Positions 42,001-52,600 of a stretch of 64,000 nucleotides of DNA are shown here, one piece after another. The notes beneath the pieces were generated by a model that saw only the letters and a list, made by a program, of their open reading frames with translations, was not told where the DNA came from and searched no databases. Origin of the DNA: UBA1189 sp045612065 (GTDB lineage Bacteria; Bacteroidota; Bacteroidia; Bacteroidales; Bacteroidaceae); assembly GCA_045612065.1 (NCBI GenBank), contig JAZKYH010000073.1:1-64000 (forward strand), read 5' to 3'. The position numbers and the translations under genes were made by a program. Numbering within the stretch: position 1 is the stretch's first letter; every line of letters starts with the position of its first letter.

Positions 42001-44141
42001 ACTGTAAGGGCGGGGGTAGTACCTGTTACAAACTTGCCATACCAACCATCACTTGAAGATACATGCTTAGACCATGTTGAAGCACCGTTGGCAAACTGGT
42101 CAACGCCCAATGTCAATGTCAGCTCTGAGGGGTCGGGCAGTGCGTCGGGCTCATTCTCAACGAGTGTTATCTGATATTGGCAACCGGTGTCATTACGATC
42201 GGTTCCGCCTCCCCAGTTGTAGACGGGAGTACCTGACTTGTCTGTTTGGTTGAGCTGTACCGTGCCGCTGCTTACGATGAAACGGCCTGCTGTATTCGAG
42301 TAGCTGAGTGTCCATCCTGTTGTGGGCTGTGCTGCAGAAGTGCTGAGTTGTGTGTTATGTGCAGCTGTAGGAGCCAAGAATGAGTTGTCATGACGATTGA
42401 TGATGTCGAGCCCCTTGCCATCGCTGCGATTGACAAACTTCCACATTGATGTGGCGTAGTTGTTCTTGTCTGTACCCACTGCACCTGTTCCAGCGCCAGT
42501 ACTTGTGAGGTACTTGTCGCCACGGCCAGGAGTATTCAGCTGGTACCACACCTCATTGTCATTGGTGCTATAGGTAGGCATGTTTATCATGGGCAATACT
42601 GCATTGACTGCTGCGGTGAATGCTGCCGCATTGGTTTCGATAGCGTCGGTGTCATTGTTCTTCAATGCAGTGTATGCCGCCTCAATCTGTGCCTTTACGC
42701 CTGCAAGGTTGGCACTGGTGTATTGACCCACGCCGTCACCTTCGGGCAGCAGAGAAGCAGTGACAAGTGCCTTGCCCAGTGCGGTGCGTTTGTCGAAGCG
42801 TACAAAGAGCTCTTCTGCCTCTGCATCGGTGATAGCCTGCTCTGTTGCTGAGGGATCCAACTCTTTAATCTTGGCTTCCATCTTTTGAGCCACCTTCACA
42901 TAGCCACGGCCATAGAGGTAGTTGCCATTGAAGAGTGCGGTGTTAGCCACACCGTTATTGACAAAGTCGCTGTAGATGTCGAGGTAGTGTATCTTATCTG
43001 TAGCGCTCTCATCGGCATACTCCTTGAGCAGAGCGTTGAAGGGTACCACGCGGTCGGTATTCTTTGCTGCGTTGCTGTGTGGGAGCACGCTGGTCAGCAC
43101 AATCTCGGTGTTGGGTGACAACTGCTGTATCTTGGCTACGGCAGCCTTGTAGTTGGTGAAGATGGTGGCCAGTTCGGTAGTACCTACTACATCGCCAGCT
43201 GCCATGTGGAGGTATACTTGTGCCGGGGTTGCACCATCGTGGAACGAGGGCTCAATCAGTTTGGTTACATCGCTCAAGCCGGGACTTGCATACCCCCAAC
43301 CTGTACCACGACCCTTTACACGGTCACTGCGGATCAGCTCGTGCCATTCGCCGCCATGCACCATGCCATCGCCGAGGATGAGGATGTCTGTGCTCTTCAC
43401 GGGCAGCTTGCTGAATACGGTAGCACGCATGCCATGCGAACCGCCCAGTCCACCGTTGCTCTGCTGCTTGTCGCTATACAATGACTTGGCATCAGCCTTG
43501 TCGGTTACGTAAGGAGCAATCTTGTCGCACCACACCTTATAGGCATTGGCGGTGAGGTGCAACTTGTCGTATGAGAAGTCGTTTGCGCCGGTTGCAATGT
43601 CTTGAAGGTCGTCCCAAAGGTCGATGTAGGTGATGTCTCTCTCTTCGCACAGAGCCTTGAGTGCGGTGTTGGTCGCTTTCAAGCGCTCAGGAGTGCGTGT
43701 GCCGCCGCTGCCGAGATGGCCGCTGGGCAGGATGCTCTGGATGTAAATCTCTGTGGCTGGTGAAACCTTCTGCAGGCGCTCTACCATGAGTGTTACGTTC
43801 TGGAGCACATGTTCTGTGGTGCAGATACCTGCTGTGCCGAGGTCATTGGTTCCAATCAGGAGAAACACCTTCTTGGGGTTGCCGGCTGCGATAGCCTCGA
43901 TGTTTTCGAGTGCCTCGTCAGTGATAGCGCCAGATACACCGCGGTTTACCACGTTGGGATCTCCGAAGGCTTCCCACCACTCATGCATGTTGGTGATACT
44001 GTTGCCGATGAATACGATGTTCTCGTTAGTCACGGGCAGAGGTTTGAACGCATCGTAACGGTGGTTACGGAACGGAAGATCTGCAAAGATTGCGGATGCA
44101 GTGAACAGCAAAGCCGCAAGGAATGTCGACAATCTTTTCAT
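39027..44141 (-). CDS. Fused SGNH esterase (sialate O-acetylesterase-like), degenerate SGNH domain and GH33 sialidase with T9SS-like CTD
   Basis: 1704 residues. Signal peptide MKRLSTFLAALLFTASAIFA. First SGNH hydrolase (about 30-212): GNSITN (Ser near 46), GTND (near 97), YDKLHL (Asp-x-x-His, near 192). A second SGNH-like domain (about 236-432) has GDGMVHGG in place of GDS and AAGD in place of GTND, so it looks inactive. Carbohydrate-binding-like regions follow (about 540-1150). A GH33 sialidase (about 1260-1640) has YYRIPSITV and Asp boxes SDDNGKTW, SKDGGVTW, SKDGGKSW, STDEGATF. A CTD ends KGIYIKDGKKIMVK. The enzyme could remove O-acetyl groups and then sialic acid from mucin. The neighbouring sialidase gene is 50 bp upstream. 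Confidence 0.88.
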   Translation of the reverse strand: MKRLSTFLAALLFTASAIFADLPFRNHRYDAFKPLPVTNENIVFIGNSITNMHEWWEAFGDPNVVNRGVSGAITDEALENIEAIAAGNPKKVFLLIGTNDLGTAGICTTEHVLQNVTLMVERLQKVSPATEIYIQSILPSGHLGSGGTRTPERLKATNTALKALCEERDITYIDLWDDLQDIATGANDFSYDKLHLTANAYKVWCDKIAPYVTDKADAKSLYSDKQQSNGGLGGSHGMRATVFSKLPVKSTDILILGDGMVHGGEWHELIRSDRVKGRGTGWGYASPGLSDVTKLIEPSFHDGATPAQVYLHMAAGDVVGTTELATIFTNYKAAVAKIQQLSPNTEIVLTSVLPHSNAAKNTDRVVPFNALLKEYADESATDKIHYLDIYSDFVNNGVANTALFNGNYLYGRGYVKVAQKMEAKIKELDPSATEQAITDAEAEELFVRFDKRTALGKALVTASLLPEGDGVGQYTSANLAGVKAQIEAAYTALKNNDTDAIETNAAAFTAAVNAVLPMINMPTYSTNDNEVWYQLNTPGRGDKYLTSTGAGTGAVGTDKNNYATSMWKFVNRSDGKGLDIINRHDNSFLAPTAAHNTQLSTSAAQPTTGWTLSYSNTAGRFIVSSGTVQLNQTDKSGTPVYNWGGGTDRNDTGCQYQITLVENEPDALPDPSELTLTLGVDQFANGASTWSKHVSSSDGWYGKFVTGTTPALTVEGEDMSVNNMGWSQKRPWLKTGYSYNISLPKGFLITGYELTTLDANGFNGTFTYTTADGTATSPVQTSTAQTVTADGLSTRTITLKVGTSTNGDKGIMMTQLIIRYKEGNEDGEEEEELPTELVYTIDKANGDLYHANGSANQNWNNAWKSNAAPEIQFGCGPNNMNWSGNNVQLMTGSSGNSTYTLTAPAGYVISEYSFTFANNGHETALDLTMDNGAAYSTSKTSRTISAKNQKTNSMSFTLVGENGKGVVLTNFTVKMKLDIVEDAKISTEGDEHWYYITSASAQSYCAGKVIYMDDDMGKLRFGDRAFSGDRIWSFWEKDGKLTIKNYRGEYFGTAGAGVGNSTTFGVVNEPNYIYTISKAHDFYIIKDDAVELHAQSDNQVIVRWSAAAGNASLWKFEEVDVSNAVAELAYTKVVQGKISTGIGNTDQPIVRSTLRIGGLEGLVNFQGIKGTFTGTDKADVTNVKAYFATNARELFIDPEQKMAWREENGEQYGQTVTLAEDGTFTITGSRDLAPGDNYLWITYDIAEDAKEGNLVDASITSYIIDGNEVAEDNGNPAYSATIFLSEGAVLMPMDKGTRYYRIPSITVTKDGKRLVTLTDDRKAHGSDLPSHCYLVAQYSDDNGKTWSEPVTVAGTAETGGNYGHGDASIVTNRDNGEIVGIMTSAGTYGHGFFAGTAAEPPRWKTITSKDGGVTWSTPVDHTDDLFGANCSNEKTKTWKSGFSGSGAALQKRDGTLVSSFVNREADNSQNFYFFMSKDGGKSWYVSGTSGTTAADEPKTLERNNGDLAISVRASGYNYYNYTSNDGATWYNAPQTRFTTGISGNACDGEYMVWCSTVEGNPWDIAFQTIPNHSSRQNVSIALSTDEGATFGAPKTICPRGSAYSAAVVLPDGTLGVYYEENGVYDGFVMRFVRFSLDWASNGKYQFTEAAPFYPIKSTNSTDINCLESTDNGQQATVIYDLQGRRVENPTKGIYIKDGKKIMVK

Positions 44142-44191
44142 GGGATTAAATGTTAGAAGATTGGTAATTTAATTGTTTGCTAAGTGAATAA

Positions 44192-46249
44192 TTAAAAAAG
44201 TTTCTTATACACCTCTTTGGGGAGGAGTTTCTTCAAGTCCAAAGGAACATATACCATAGAGTACCATCCCGGTGCCTCTTCGTAGAACAGGCCGATGTTG
44301 CCATCAGGTAAGATGGTCATGGACGAGTAGGCCGAGTTACGGTCCGACACGGGAATCTTGGTCCATCCGTTGGCCAGCTTCGTGGGAGTATAGTCGGCAG
44401 GGTCATCGCTCAGCACCTTGTAGAATACGGCGACATCACTACGTGCCTCATTGGCGGGGTTGGTATATCCTGTGGGAGCCGACTGGAAGAGCACGTTGCC
44501 AATGCGCAGAGGCTCACCATTCGTATCGTTGCTTCCCCATTTGAGGTCGCCCACCTGGTCGGTAGATACCACGCCATCCCAGGTGCCCTTACCGTTCTCA
44601 ATGTCGGTATAGTGGAACACATTGAAATAGCGGCCATAGCCCTTGCGGCTGCTGAGCAGCACGCTGCCATCGGGCAGCTCCTCGCACTTGGGCTCATTGC
44701 CATAGGGTGCAGGGCTGTCGTTGAAGTCACGACCCAGCTCGCCCAGCAGGTGCCATGTGTCGCCGAAGTCATCAGAGTAGATGGCATAGTTATGATAGCG
44801 TCCGCTACCTGTAGATACAGCCCATACGGCGCAATAGATACGGTAGTGTGTGCCCACCTTAATCTTGCTGCTCTGTGCTATGCGGCCAGCTCCGATAAAG
44901 AGCGAGCCCACGTGAGCTTTGCCCTCACCATCCTTGAACAGAGGGTAGATATCGTAGGTGACCTCCTCGGGTTGGCCCACTTCCCACTGCTTGGTCTTGT
45001 CATTATACTTGATGCGGATGCGCGATACGCGGTTCGGGTTCTCGGGGTTCTCCTCGGTGCCGGCACCATAGTTGCCATGCCAGCAGAGGCGGTTGCCGCA
45101 GACACTCATCACGAGGATTTCGTTGTTCTTGCGGTCGGCTACGATAGCGGGGTCGCCATAGCCCACCTTCCAGGTCTCGCCATTGGCATGAGCCACAGCT
45201 CCTATGCCATCGGCAATCTTTATCTCGTCGGTCCAGGTGTGTCCGTCCCACTTGCGGCCCGGTGCTATGCTATGGCGCATTACGAGGTCTACCTCACCGA
45301 AGCCGATGTCGTTGCCGCAGGGGCGGTAGTCATTGATGGCAAATACGTAGCCATTGGCTGTGGTGGTGATGGCAGGTATGCGGTAGGGCTTGCCCTCAGC
45401 GCTGGGTGAGTAGTAGAGATACTGGTATTTGTTGCTCTTGTCTACGGCAATGTTCACGTCTACAGTAAGCCCCTCGGCAGGGAGTACTTGTGAGGGGAGG
45501 TTGTCGCCCCCGTTGATGGTCATTGTCCATCCATGGCAGATGAGGCCTGTGCCAATGCTGAAGGCAGCACCCTCGGGGAGATAGCAGGTCGTCGATTGGG
45601 GGAGAGCATTCTTGTCGAGCATGATAGTACCTTGGGTGCCATCGATGGTGATGGTCAGCTCGCCTATCTTGTAGTTCTGCTCATAGGCACCCTTGCATTT
45701 TACCTTGTAGCGGATGGTGAGTGCCTTGCTCATATCGATGTGGCGGAAGTGCCATCCCGAGCCGCTATCATTGGCGTCGTAGAGCTTGATGTCCTGTCCG
45801 TTGCCTCCATGCATGTTGAAGCTTTGTGCCGTATTGCTCTTGGGTGAGATGGCATAGCTGCCCGCGGGCTGCTGGGTGAGGCATAGCTCGGTACCCGCAG
45901 CAGTCAGTGTAGCGGCTGCACCGGCTCCATCGCCCGTTAGCGTCAGTGCCAAGTCCATACCTGCTGTGTGGCTATACATCTTGAACGACTCAGCGGTACC
46001 CACGAGATACCACACCTCGTTCTCTAAGTATCCACAACTGCCACTATTGACCGCCTTTCCAGCATAGTCTGTAGCGGTATTCATCTTGATGGCATAGCCC
46101 TTGCTGCGATGATTGTATATCTGCACTGGAACCAAGTCATCCGAGTTGGTCGATGCCGAGAATATCTCGGGTGTAGTGGCCATCGCCACCTTGCATACGA
46201 GTGCCATGAGAAGACATGACATGACTCGCATAAGATGTAGTTTCTTCAT
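44192..46249 (-). CDS. GH33 exo-alpha-sialidase
   Basis: 685 residues with a signal peptide (MKKLHLMRVMSCLLMALVCKVAMAT), an N-terminal beta-rich region (about 30-280), then the catalytic beta-propeller starting at GKPYRIPAITT (RIP motif, about residue 287), with SDDFGDTW as an Asp box. It removes terminal sialic acids. Unlike its neighbour it lacks the T9SS-like CTD (ends LPKEVYKKLF), so it is probably periplasmic or secreted by another route. Its signal peptide is related to those of the 2342- and 2820-aa proteins. It follows small peptide 2 by 94 bp without an obvious terminator. Confidence 0.9.
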   Translation of the reverse strand: MKKLHLMRVMSCLLMALVCKVAMATTPEIFSASTNSDDLVPVQIYNHRSKGYAIKMNTATDYAGKAVNSGSCGYLENEVWYLVGTAESFKMYSHTAGMDLALTLTGDGAGAAATLTAAGTELCLTQQPAGSYAISPKSNTAQSFNMHGGNGQDIKLYDANDSGSGWHFRHIDMSKALTIRYKVKCKGAYEQNYKIGELTITIDGTQGTIMLDKNALPQSTTCYLPEGAAFSIGTGLICHGWTMTINGGDNLPSQVLPAEGLTVDVNIAVDKSNKYQYLYYSPSAEGKPYRIPAITTTANGYVFAINDYRPCGNDIGFGEVDLVMRHSIAPGRKWDGHTWTDEIKIADGIGAVAHANGETWKVGYGDPAIVADRKNNEILVMSVCGNRLCWHGNYGAGTEENPENPNRVSRIRIKYNDKTKQWEVGQPEEVTYDIYPLFKDGEGKAHVGSLFIGAGRIAQSSKIKVGTHYRIYCAVWAVSTGSGRYHNYAIYSDDFGDTWHLLGELGRDFNDSPAPYGNEPKCEELPDGSVLLSSRKGYGRYFNVFHYTDIENGKGTWDGVVSTDQVGDLKWGSNDTNGEPLRIGNVLFQSAPTGYTNPANEARSDVAVFYKVLSDDPADYTPTKLANGWTKIPVSDRNSAYSSMTILPDGNIGLFYEEAPGWYSMVYVPLDLKKLLPKEVYKKLF

Positions 46250-46343
46250 TGTATGGATTTGTTGGGTTATACCTTATTATAAAGTCGGTGTATACTGTAG
46301 TAGGGTTCGCTTGCTCAGGGCATAGAATATGCTCTTAATGAAC

Positions 46344-46541
46344 TTAGTCCTCTGTATACCAAAGATTACCCCACTTACCACGACGGGTACCACGACCGAT
46401 ACTGAGCTGAGTGCCCTCATCCTCAGTATTGACAAATCCTTCACCAAATATGATTTCATCTTGGCTACCAGTAAGCATCAGAGATTCAATCTCCAATTCT
46501 ACAACCTCTATCTCAGGTTTGATATATGTTTTCTTTTCCAT
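46344..46541 (-). CDS. Small peptide 2 of the MEKKxYIKPEIE...RRGxWGxLW family
   Basis: 65 residues: MEKKTYIKPEIEVVELEIES start, acidic Gly-containing centre, RRGKWGNLWYTED end. Paralogue of 24537-24719 and 53924-54103. It lies 115 bp downstream of the 2342-aa gene, separated by a heptamer-rich spacer, and 94 bp upstream of the sialidase. No signal peptide or known domain. Confidence 0.75.
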   Translation of the reverse strand: MEKKTYIKPEIEVVELEIESLMLTGSQDEIIFGEGFVNTEDEGTQLSIGRGTRRGKWGNLWYTED

Positions 46542-46547
46542 TTCAAG

Positions 46548-46647
46548 ATTTATGATTTTAGATTTATGATTTCTGTTGTTAGTCTATGAGTCCTAATTTA
46601 TGATTTACTCCTGCGATGAGGAAAATAAATCATAAATCAGAAATCAT
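46548..46647 (-). repeat. Heptamer-rich hairpin spacer between the 2342-aa gene and small peptide 2
   Basis: Four heptamers (ATTTATG, ATTTTAG, ATTTATG, ATTTCTG) at 46548-46575 and three (AAATCAT, AAATCAG, AAATCAT) at 46627-46647. ATTTATGATTTA and TAAATCATAAAT can pair into a 12-bp stem. The spacer is nearly repeated at 54104-54212. Confidence 0.85.
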
Positions 46648-46656
46648 AAATTGCTC

Positions 46657-49600
46657 TTAGCGGATTACAACCTTTTTACCATTTACAATATACATGCCCT
46701 TCTCCACAATCTTCTCGATACGACGACCAGCAAGATCGAAAATCATTTCTGATTTCTCATTTCTGATTTCTGATTTCTCCAAGTCGGTAGTGCCTTCATT
46801 GTCACGTCCGAATCGGAATGTGAGAGCGCGTGCAGCCTGTGCAGGAGCCTTTTCTACAGGGAGGTATACCTTGTAAGCATTGTTGATGAATGCGACTCCG
46901 TTCTCAGCTACAGTTGCACCATTAGCATCCTTATTCAGAGATGCCTTATAGAGACCTACACCACTAGTTCCATTTGCGAGCACATAGCATGTAGTGTTTG
47001 CATCAGGAGTAATCAAAGACTTGGCAACTGTACCTTTGAGCTCATTTGCAGTAATCTCGGCAGTAGCATCACCTCCGATGCTGAACGTGTAGTTACCCGT
47101 ATTACCCTTGATGATGAGGCCAGTCTCAGCAGGCACAATGCCTTCTACTTTCTGAAGAAGTACAGAGTTGCTTTGAACTTCAGAAGCCACATAAGCCTCC
47201 ACTTCAGCAGGAATTGCCAAGGTTGTAGGAGCAAACAAAGTGGTATATCCTGCTCCGCTAATGGCTATGGGCAGCTCAGTTATCTCTTCGATGTTAAAGC
47301 AATAACCATTTTGGATTCCACGACCACCAGCATCGGTGTAATTGTCTGTATGGCAATATAGCCAACGGCCACCATCGTTGAAGCTAATGTTGAAAGCACC
47401 CGCACCAGCCAAATTGTTTGAAGCTTCATGGAATGCAATTTTTGATCCAATGCTTTGGATGCCATTGTAGCCAAGGAAATTGCTATTGCTTACAAGATAC
47501 AAACCTGAGCCATAAGAAAGGAGGTTGTTGCCATCGAAATAGAATATGGTGTTAGCATCTGCTGTCTCCACAAACTCGGCACGACCATCCTTTGCAGTAG
47601 AATTTGCTGCGCCCAAATAAGGAGCGTCATCATTCCAACCAGCTACTGACTTGATGCGGTAGAACTTGCCTACCTCTGGTGTGAGGAACTTCAAAGCTCC
47701 CTTGGCGTCGCGCAGTGCGATGTAGGCATTCTTGTAGTTCTCTGCAGTAGCTTCTTCATCGGCAAGGACCTCTACAACTGCGACACGAGCCTCGTTGTAG
47801 GTTGCGCCACCTTGGTAGTAACCGAGGGTTTCTCCTACAACATAAGACTCCTTGGCGCAATGGGTATCCTTATAGGCCTCCAAGATATCTTTCAACTCTA
47901 CATGGGTAAATGTGAAGAGCGAACCTCCGTCTGTGGTAGGCTTGTCGTTCCAGAATCCCATTTTGTTACCTGTTCCACCATTGTTGCTGAAGTAGTTGCT
48001 GCCATCACCGGCCTTGATGTTATAGGTGCCATTGGCTTGGTCTACGACTGCAACAATCCACTCTTGGTGAGTAACAGTTCCCTTTTCTGCTGCCCATACG
48101 GCATTGGGGTTATTATTGGTGCTGCTTGCGCTGAGCACATTACCTCCAGCCATATAGGGATGGATAAATACTTTCTCGTCGTCGCTACCCTTGGTGAAGT
48201 ACCATGCTTGTTCCATATTGGTGTCATCATAGTCAACTACGGCAACCATCAGCTTGTTTTCATAGTTAGCCGGTTGTAACACCTTGGTATCACCACGCTT
48301 GATGCCTATCTTGTAGATGTAGGGATTCTCGGAATCCAAACTGATAAGTATGGGACGATTACCATTGGCAACGGCTCCTGCTAACTCGTCGTGAACAACC
48401 TTTAGCTCAGCAAGTGAATTCTCATACTCATCCATAGACTGGATGGTCTCAATTGTAGCTTCTGCAGCAGTTATTCCCTCATTTGCTGCTGTGAGAGCAG
48501 AAGGTACAAGTGTAGAGTTCGGGAAACTGCTAACACATTCTGCTTGGCGGGGCATCAAGTCAAACTCGGCCATATGAAAGTAGGGGTTGCCGCCAGTTTC
48601 CTTATTGCCTGAGTTGTTAGCAGTCACTGTAAAGCGAAGTTGTGTATATGCTTCTGCACTCTCGATGGTATCTGAAACATAGAAAACATTTGCAGCAACT
48701 TTACCCACGGGGAGATTGGTGACTGTTTTAATAGGAGTGAATGTCTCACCATCGTTGCTACCCGAAATCTCAATGGTTTTGGGGAAGTTTGTTTCTGCTT
48801 TACGAGTAGCATACTTGAACTTAAATGATTTGGTGCTGTTGTTACTACCTAAGTTGATGTTGATGTAGTGATTTCCACCCATATCGGTTGAATACTCCGT
48901 ATGGAAGTGATTGTTGTTATCGCCATCCACAAGATTAGCGATGGGGCCTTCCTTATCTTCCTGTGCATTAGTAGACACATAGTAATCACCATTCACATCT
49001 GTCGTTTGCAGTGCTACTTCTTCATGGTAATAATTGTAGCAACTATTTACTAACTCCTGTGTCTCGGCAATCAAGAGTTTGAGTGCTTTCTTAGTCTCAA
49101 GACAAGGCTCAAAGACGAAGTCGGTACACCAATCTCCCGTAGTCTGGTTGCTGGTGACTGTGGATTGGTCAAATGCTGAACCATCATTCTTCACGGCAAA
49201 GTAGCGACCGCCATCGGCATTAGAGTATAGTGTGGCAGCTATGGCATGGGTTGAGTTGAACTTGTTTGCGGTGAAGTCGTATGGAGTGTCCTGTATTCCG
49301 CGATGTTTGAGGTATTTGCCTTCACCATTTCTGAACTGTACGTGCCCATCTTGTGTGATAATACAGGTCCATACGTAGGCATTGTTGTGAGTCAATGAAG
49401 TGTTCAGCTTTAAGTTATTACCGTCGGTATATAGGTAACGGTTGACATATTCTCCATCTTTATAGGTGTCACTATAGATATAGTACGTCTCACCGTCTTT
49501 GAGGAAGGTAAACTCTTCAAATTTATATACGGTAGAGAAGCCGGTGGTCGCAGGGTCGTAATCGCCTTTTGATGATTGGTCGAAGCCGCCATCAGCTTTC

Positions 49601-52600
49601 ATTACGAAATAGCTACCTCCAGGAGTCTTAAGGTTTACACCATCAAGGTATTCGGCCAACTCGAAGTTGTAAGCTGCATCCTGTAATCCCTGGTGCTTGA
49701 GATACTTGCCCTTCATGTTCTTGAATTGGAAGTACTCACCGTCATAAGAGCAGGTGAAGAGATATTCGTTGCTCCATTCGGTACGCTCTGCTGACACCTT
49801 CAGCGTGCCACCATCATTATAGAAATATTGGCGTGTGTCATTAGCGCAATAGATATAATAGGTGTGGCCGGGGATGGGACTTCCTATGGGGCGTAAGGCC
49901 GATGTCTCTTCCACTTCGTAGAATGCGAAAGGATGTGAACTTTCCCAGTAGCTGAACTCATTGGGATTACCATTCCAACAGTCCTTGTTTGTGTTGCCCT
50001 CCTTCGTTCCACCGATAGTAAACACGTCAGCACCGATATTTGCATTCTCTGTTACCGTTCCATCAGCAGCCTCACTCTTGACACCAGCCTTTGTTGTAGT
50101 AGAGGTGTTCCAAGGTTGGATGTAAAGTGCTACGGGCTCTGCGTTGTCAGTCTTGCCGGTTGCATTTACGTAACCTCCATCAGCAGCTTTGAGGTAATAT
50201 TTGCCCTCTTCGCCTGTAGTTTCAATCTCCCAAAGGTAAGCCTCATTGATGTTCTTGAATGTTGCGGGCTTCTTCTTGGGTGCGCCACTATGCCCTATGC
50301 CCGCACCGTTGTCATACAAGAATCCAGTACGGTCTTCATTGCCGTTGAACGCGGTATTGTATATCATATACTTTTTACCACTTTCGAGTGTCGTAGTGCG
50401 TGTGGTCGGACGATATGCGATATGAGTGCGATCAATGATATCTTGCTGTTTGTCGGTGATGGGATATTCGATAGCAGCAACCTCTTCAGCAGTAAGCGCA
50501 TAGTTGTAGAACTTTACAGAGTGGATGGTTCCGCCGAACTTGTCGTGTTCGGTAGTGTTGCCTACTATACCACCACCGATGTATAGCTTGTCGCCATCTG
50601 CAGTCGAGAAATTACCGAATGATTGCAGTTCGTAACCACTGAGAGGGTAGTTCTCATTGCCTTCCATGTTTATTAGAACTCCATTAATATAGACCAAGAA
50701 CTTATTATTTATCTTGTCTACAACATAAACAACCTTATAGGTCGTATTGCCAGTGAAACTCGCTTTTCTATAAGAGAATTTATCACTGCCATGTGATGAA
50801 GGCATGTATGCGGGATTGTTGCCGTTAAGTCCATAGGCAATGTAGGAAGAGTTGGCCTTGGTAGCTTCCGTTGCTGCTGCTTGCGTAGGATCAGCAGCAC
50901 AAAGAAGCGCGTAGCGAGTATTATTAGCCAATGATGCAGGCATGGTCACATCGATGGCGATGGTGAGATTGTTCTGGCCGAACACTTTTGCCGCTTGTTC
51001 ATCGCTTAATGCATAGGGGTAGGTTATATCCTTAGCATCCATATCGCTAATGGTAAGGACGGGAAGTGCGATTAATGTCAACTTCAAGGCTTTTGTATCG
51101 TTCGCATCTGCATAGAGAGATTCTCCTGTTGTGTGCTTAAGAACATCTGTACCGATATAGCCTCCTGTAGGCTTTTTAAGTTTGTAGATGAGTCCTTCTA
51201 CGGAACTGCTTACATCAACTGCCCAACCATAGTCGGTGTTGTCACTGCTCACCCAAGAATCCCAATCGTTTTGCTGAGCTTTATGCAGATAGTTGCCGCC
51301 TTCGGGAGTGGTGTGTATCTTCCAAGTACCATCGTTGGAGTTACCAGTGATGTAGAGTGGTTGGACTGTGGCGTTCAACGTTGCCAACTTGTCTAAATGC
51401 TGCTGTTGCTCATCTTTTCCTAAGTTGTTAATGTCTATATAAACTTGATGTGCGGCATCGTATAAGGCATAAGGAACACCAGCCATGGGAATCTCATACT
51501 TAAAAGACTCCTTGATGGCATTCACCTCATCCACTGATGTGGCTGCATCAATAGCTGCGTTCGTGTCATCAGCGGTGTATAGTTTGTTGCCTTCAGTGGT
51601 GTAGTAGGCATATCCAATGCCTTCACCTAATTTGTCTTGATTTGCTGTGATATGTGCTTTGGCTGCAGTCTTGGCATTGTTGAGGATGAATGTATGCACT
51701 GTTTGGGCAGCTGTGTTTACAGCCTCCGGAGCAGTGTAGTCCTCTACTTTTGTCATGATAATGGCCGAGGTAAAGTTATCATTATGGAACGGAGCACTCG
51801 CTGCATCAAAAACGGGGGGAGTCACACTGTTTTTGAGTACGAAGCAACCGTCAGTGCCATCATTCTCTGTACGTTTGTCAACTGTGAAAGCAACAGTTCC
51901 AAGACGAACGTCTATGGTGCTATTGATATTGTCGGACTTTTCAATCATCCCCTCCACCTTAAAGTTGTTTACCGCAGCTACGTAGTTGTCAGTTAATGTG
52001 TTGGCCGAAGAAGCATTTCCTTTTTCATGAAATTTCAAGAACTTACCATTTGCTGAGATGAAGATGTAGGGGAAGTCTTTTGACGCGCTTGTTATGCAAT
52101 AGAATATGCTTGCTTCTCCCTCATCTGTAGATGTTGACAAGTTGGTACCATCAACAGTGAAATGATGTGAAGCGCCAGCCTTAGTTTTGAACGTCATTTT
52201 ATATGCTGTACCTGCCTTGGGGAGAGTTACTGCATAAGAATTCTTGATAGCCTCGACGGCGCTGACGGTTTCGCTTGCGTCAATGGCTCCCTTTACTGTA
52301 GCTGCATCATATACCTCATTGGCATTAATCGTATAATGAGTGTATCCAACATTTTCGCCCAAATTGCCTGTCTTGGCATCCAAATCAATGGTGGCATCAA
52401 TCTTGGCTAAAGCGAGATTTTGTGCATCGGTGTTCTCGTGTGTTACCTCGGTGAGGAGCCATGCTGAAGAGTTGGTGCCGTTGAACCAATAACCATCACT
52501 TGCTTGGTCGAAACGATTGTTGTTATTAGCGATTATTGAAGAAAATCCATCTGATTTTCTACGACCGACCAAACGGAGGTAGCCACAGTCATTCGCATTG

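Noticed and set aside
44612..45409. 265-codon + strand open frame
   Set aside because: Antisense to the GH33 sialidase; low-complexity Val/Ala/Leu-rich translation without domain features.
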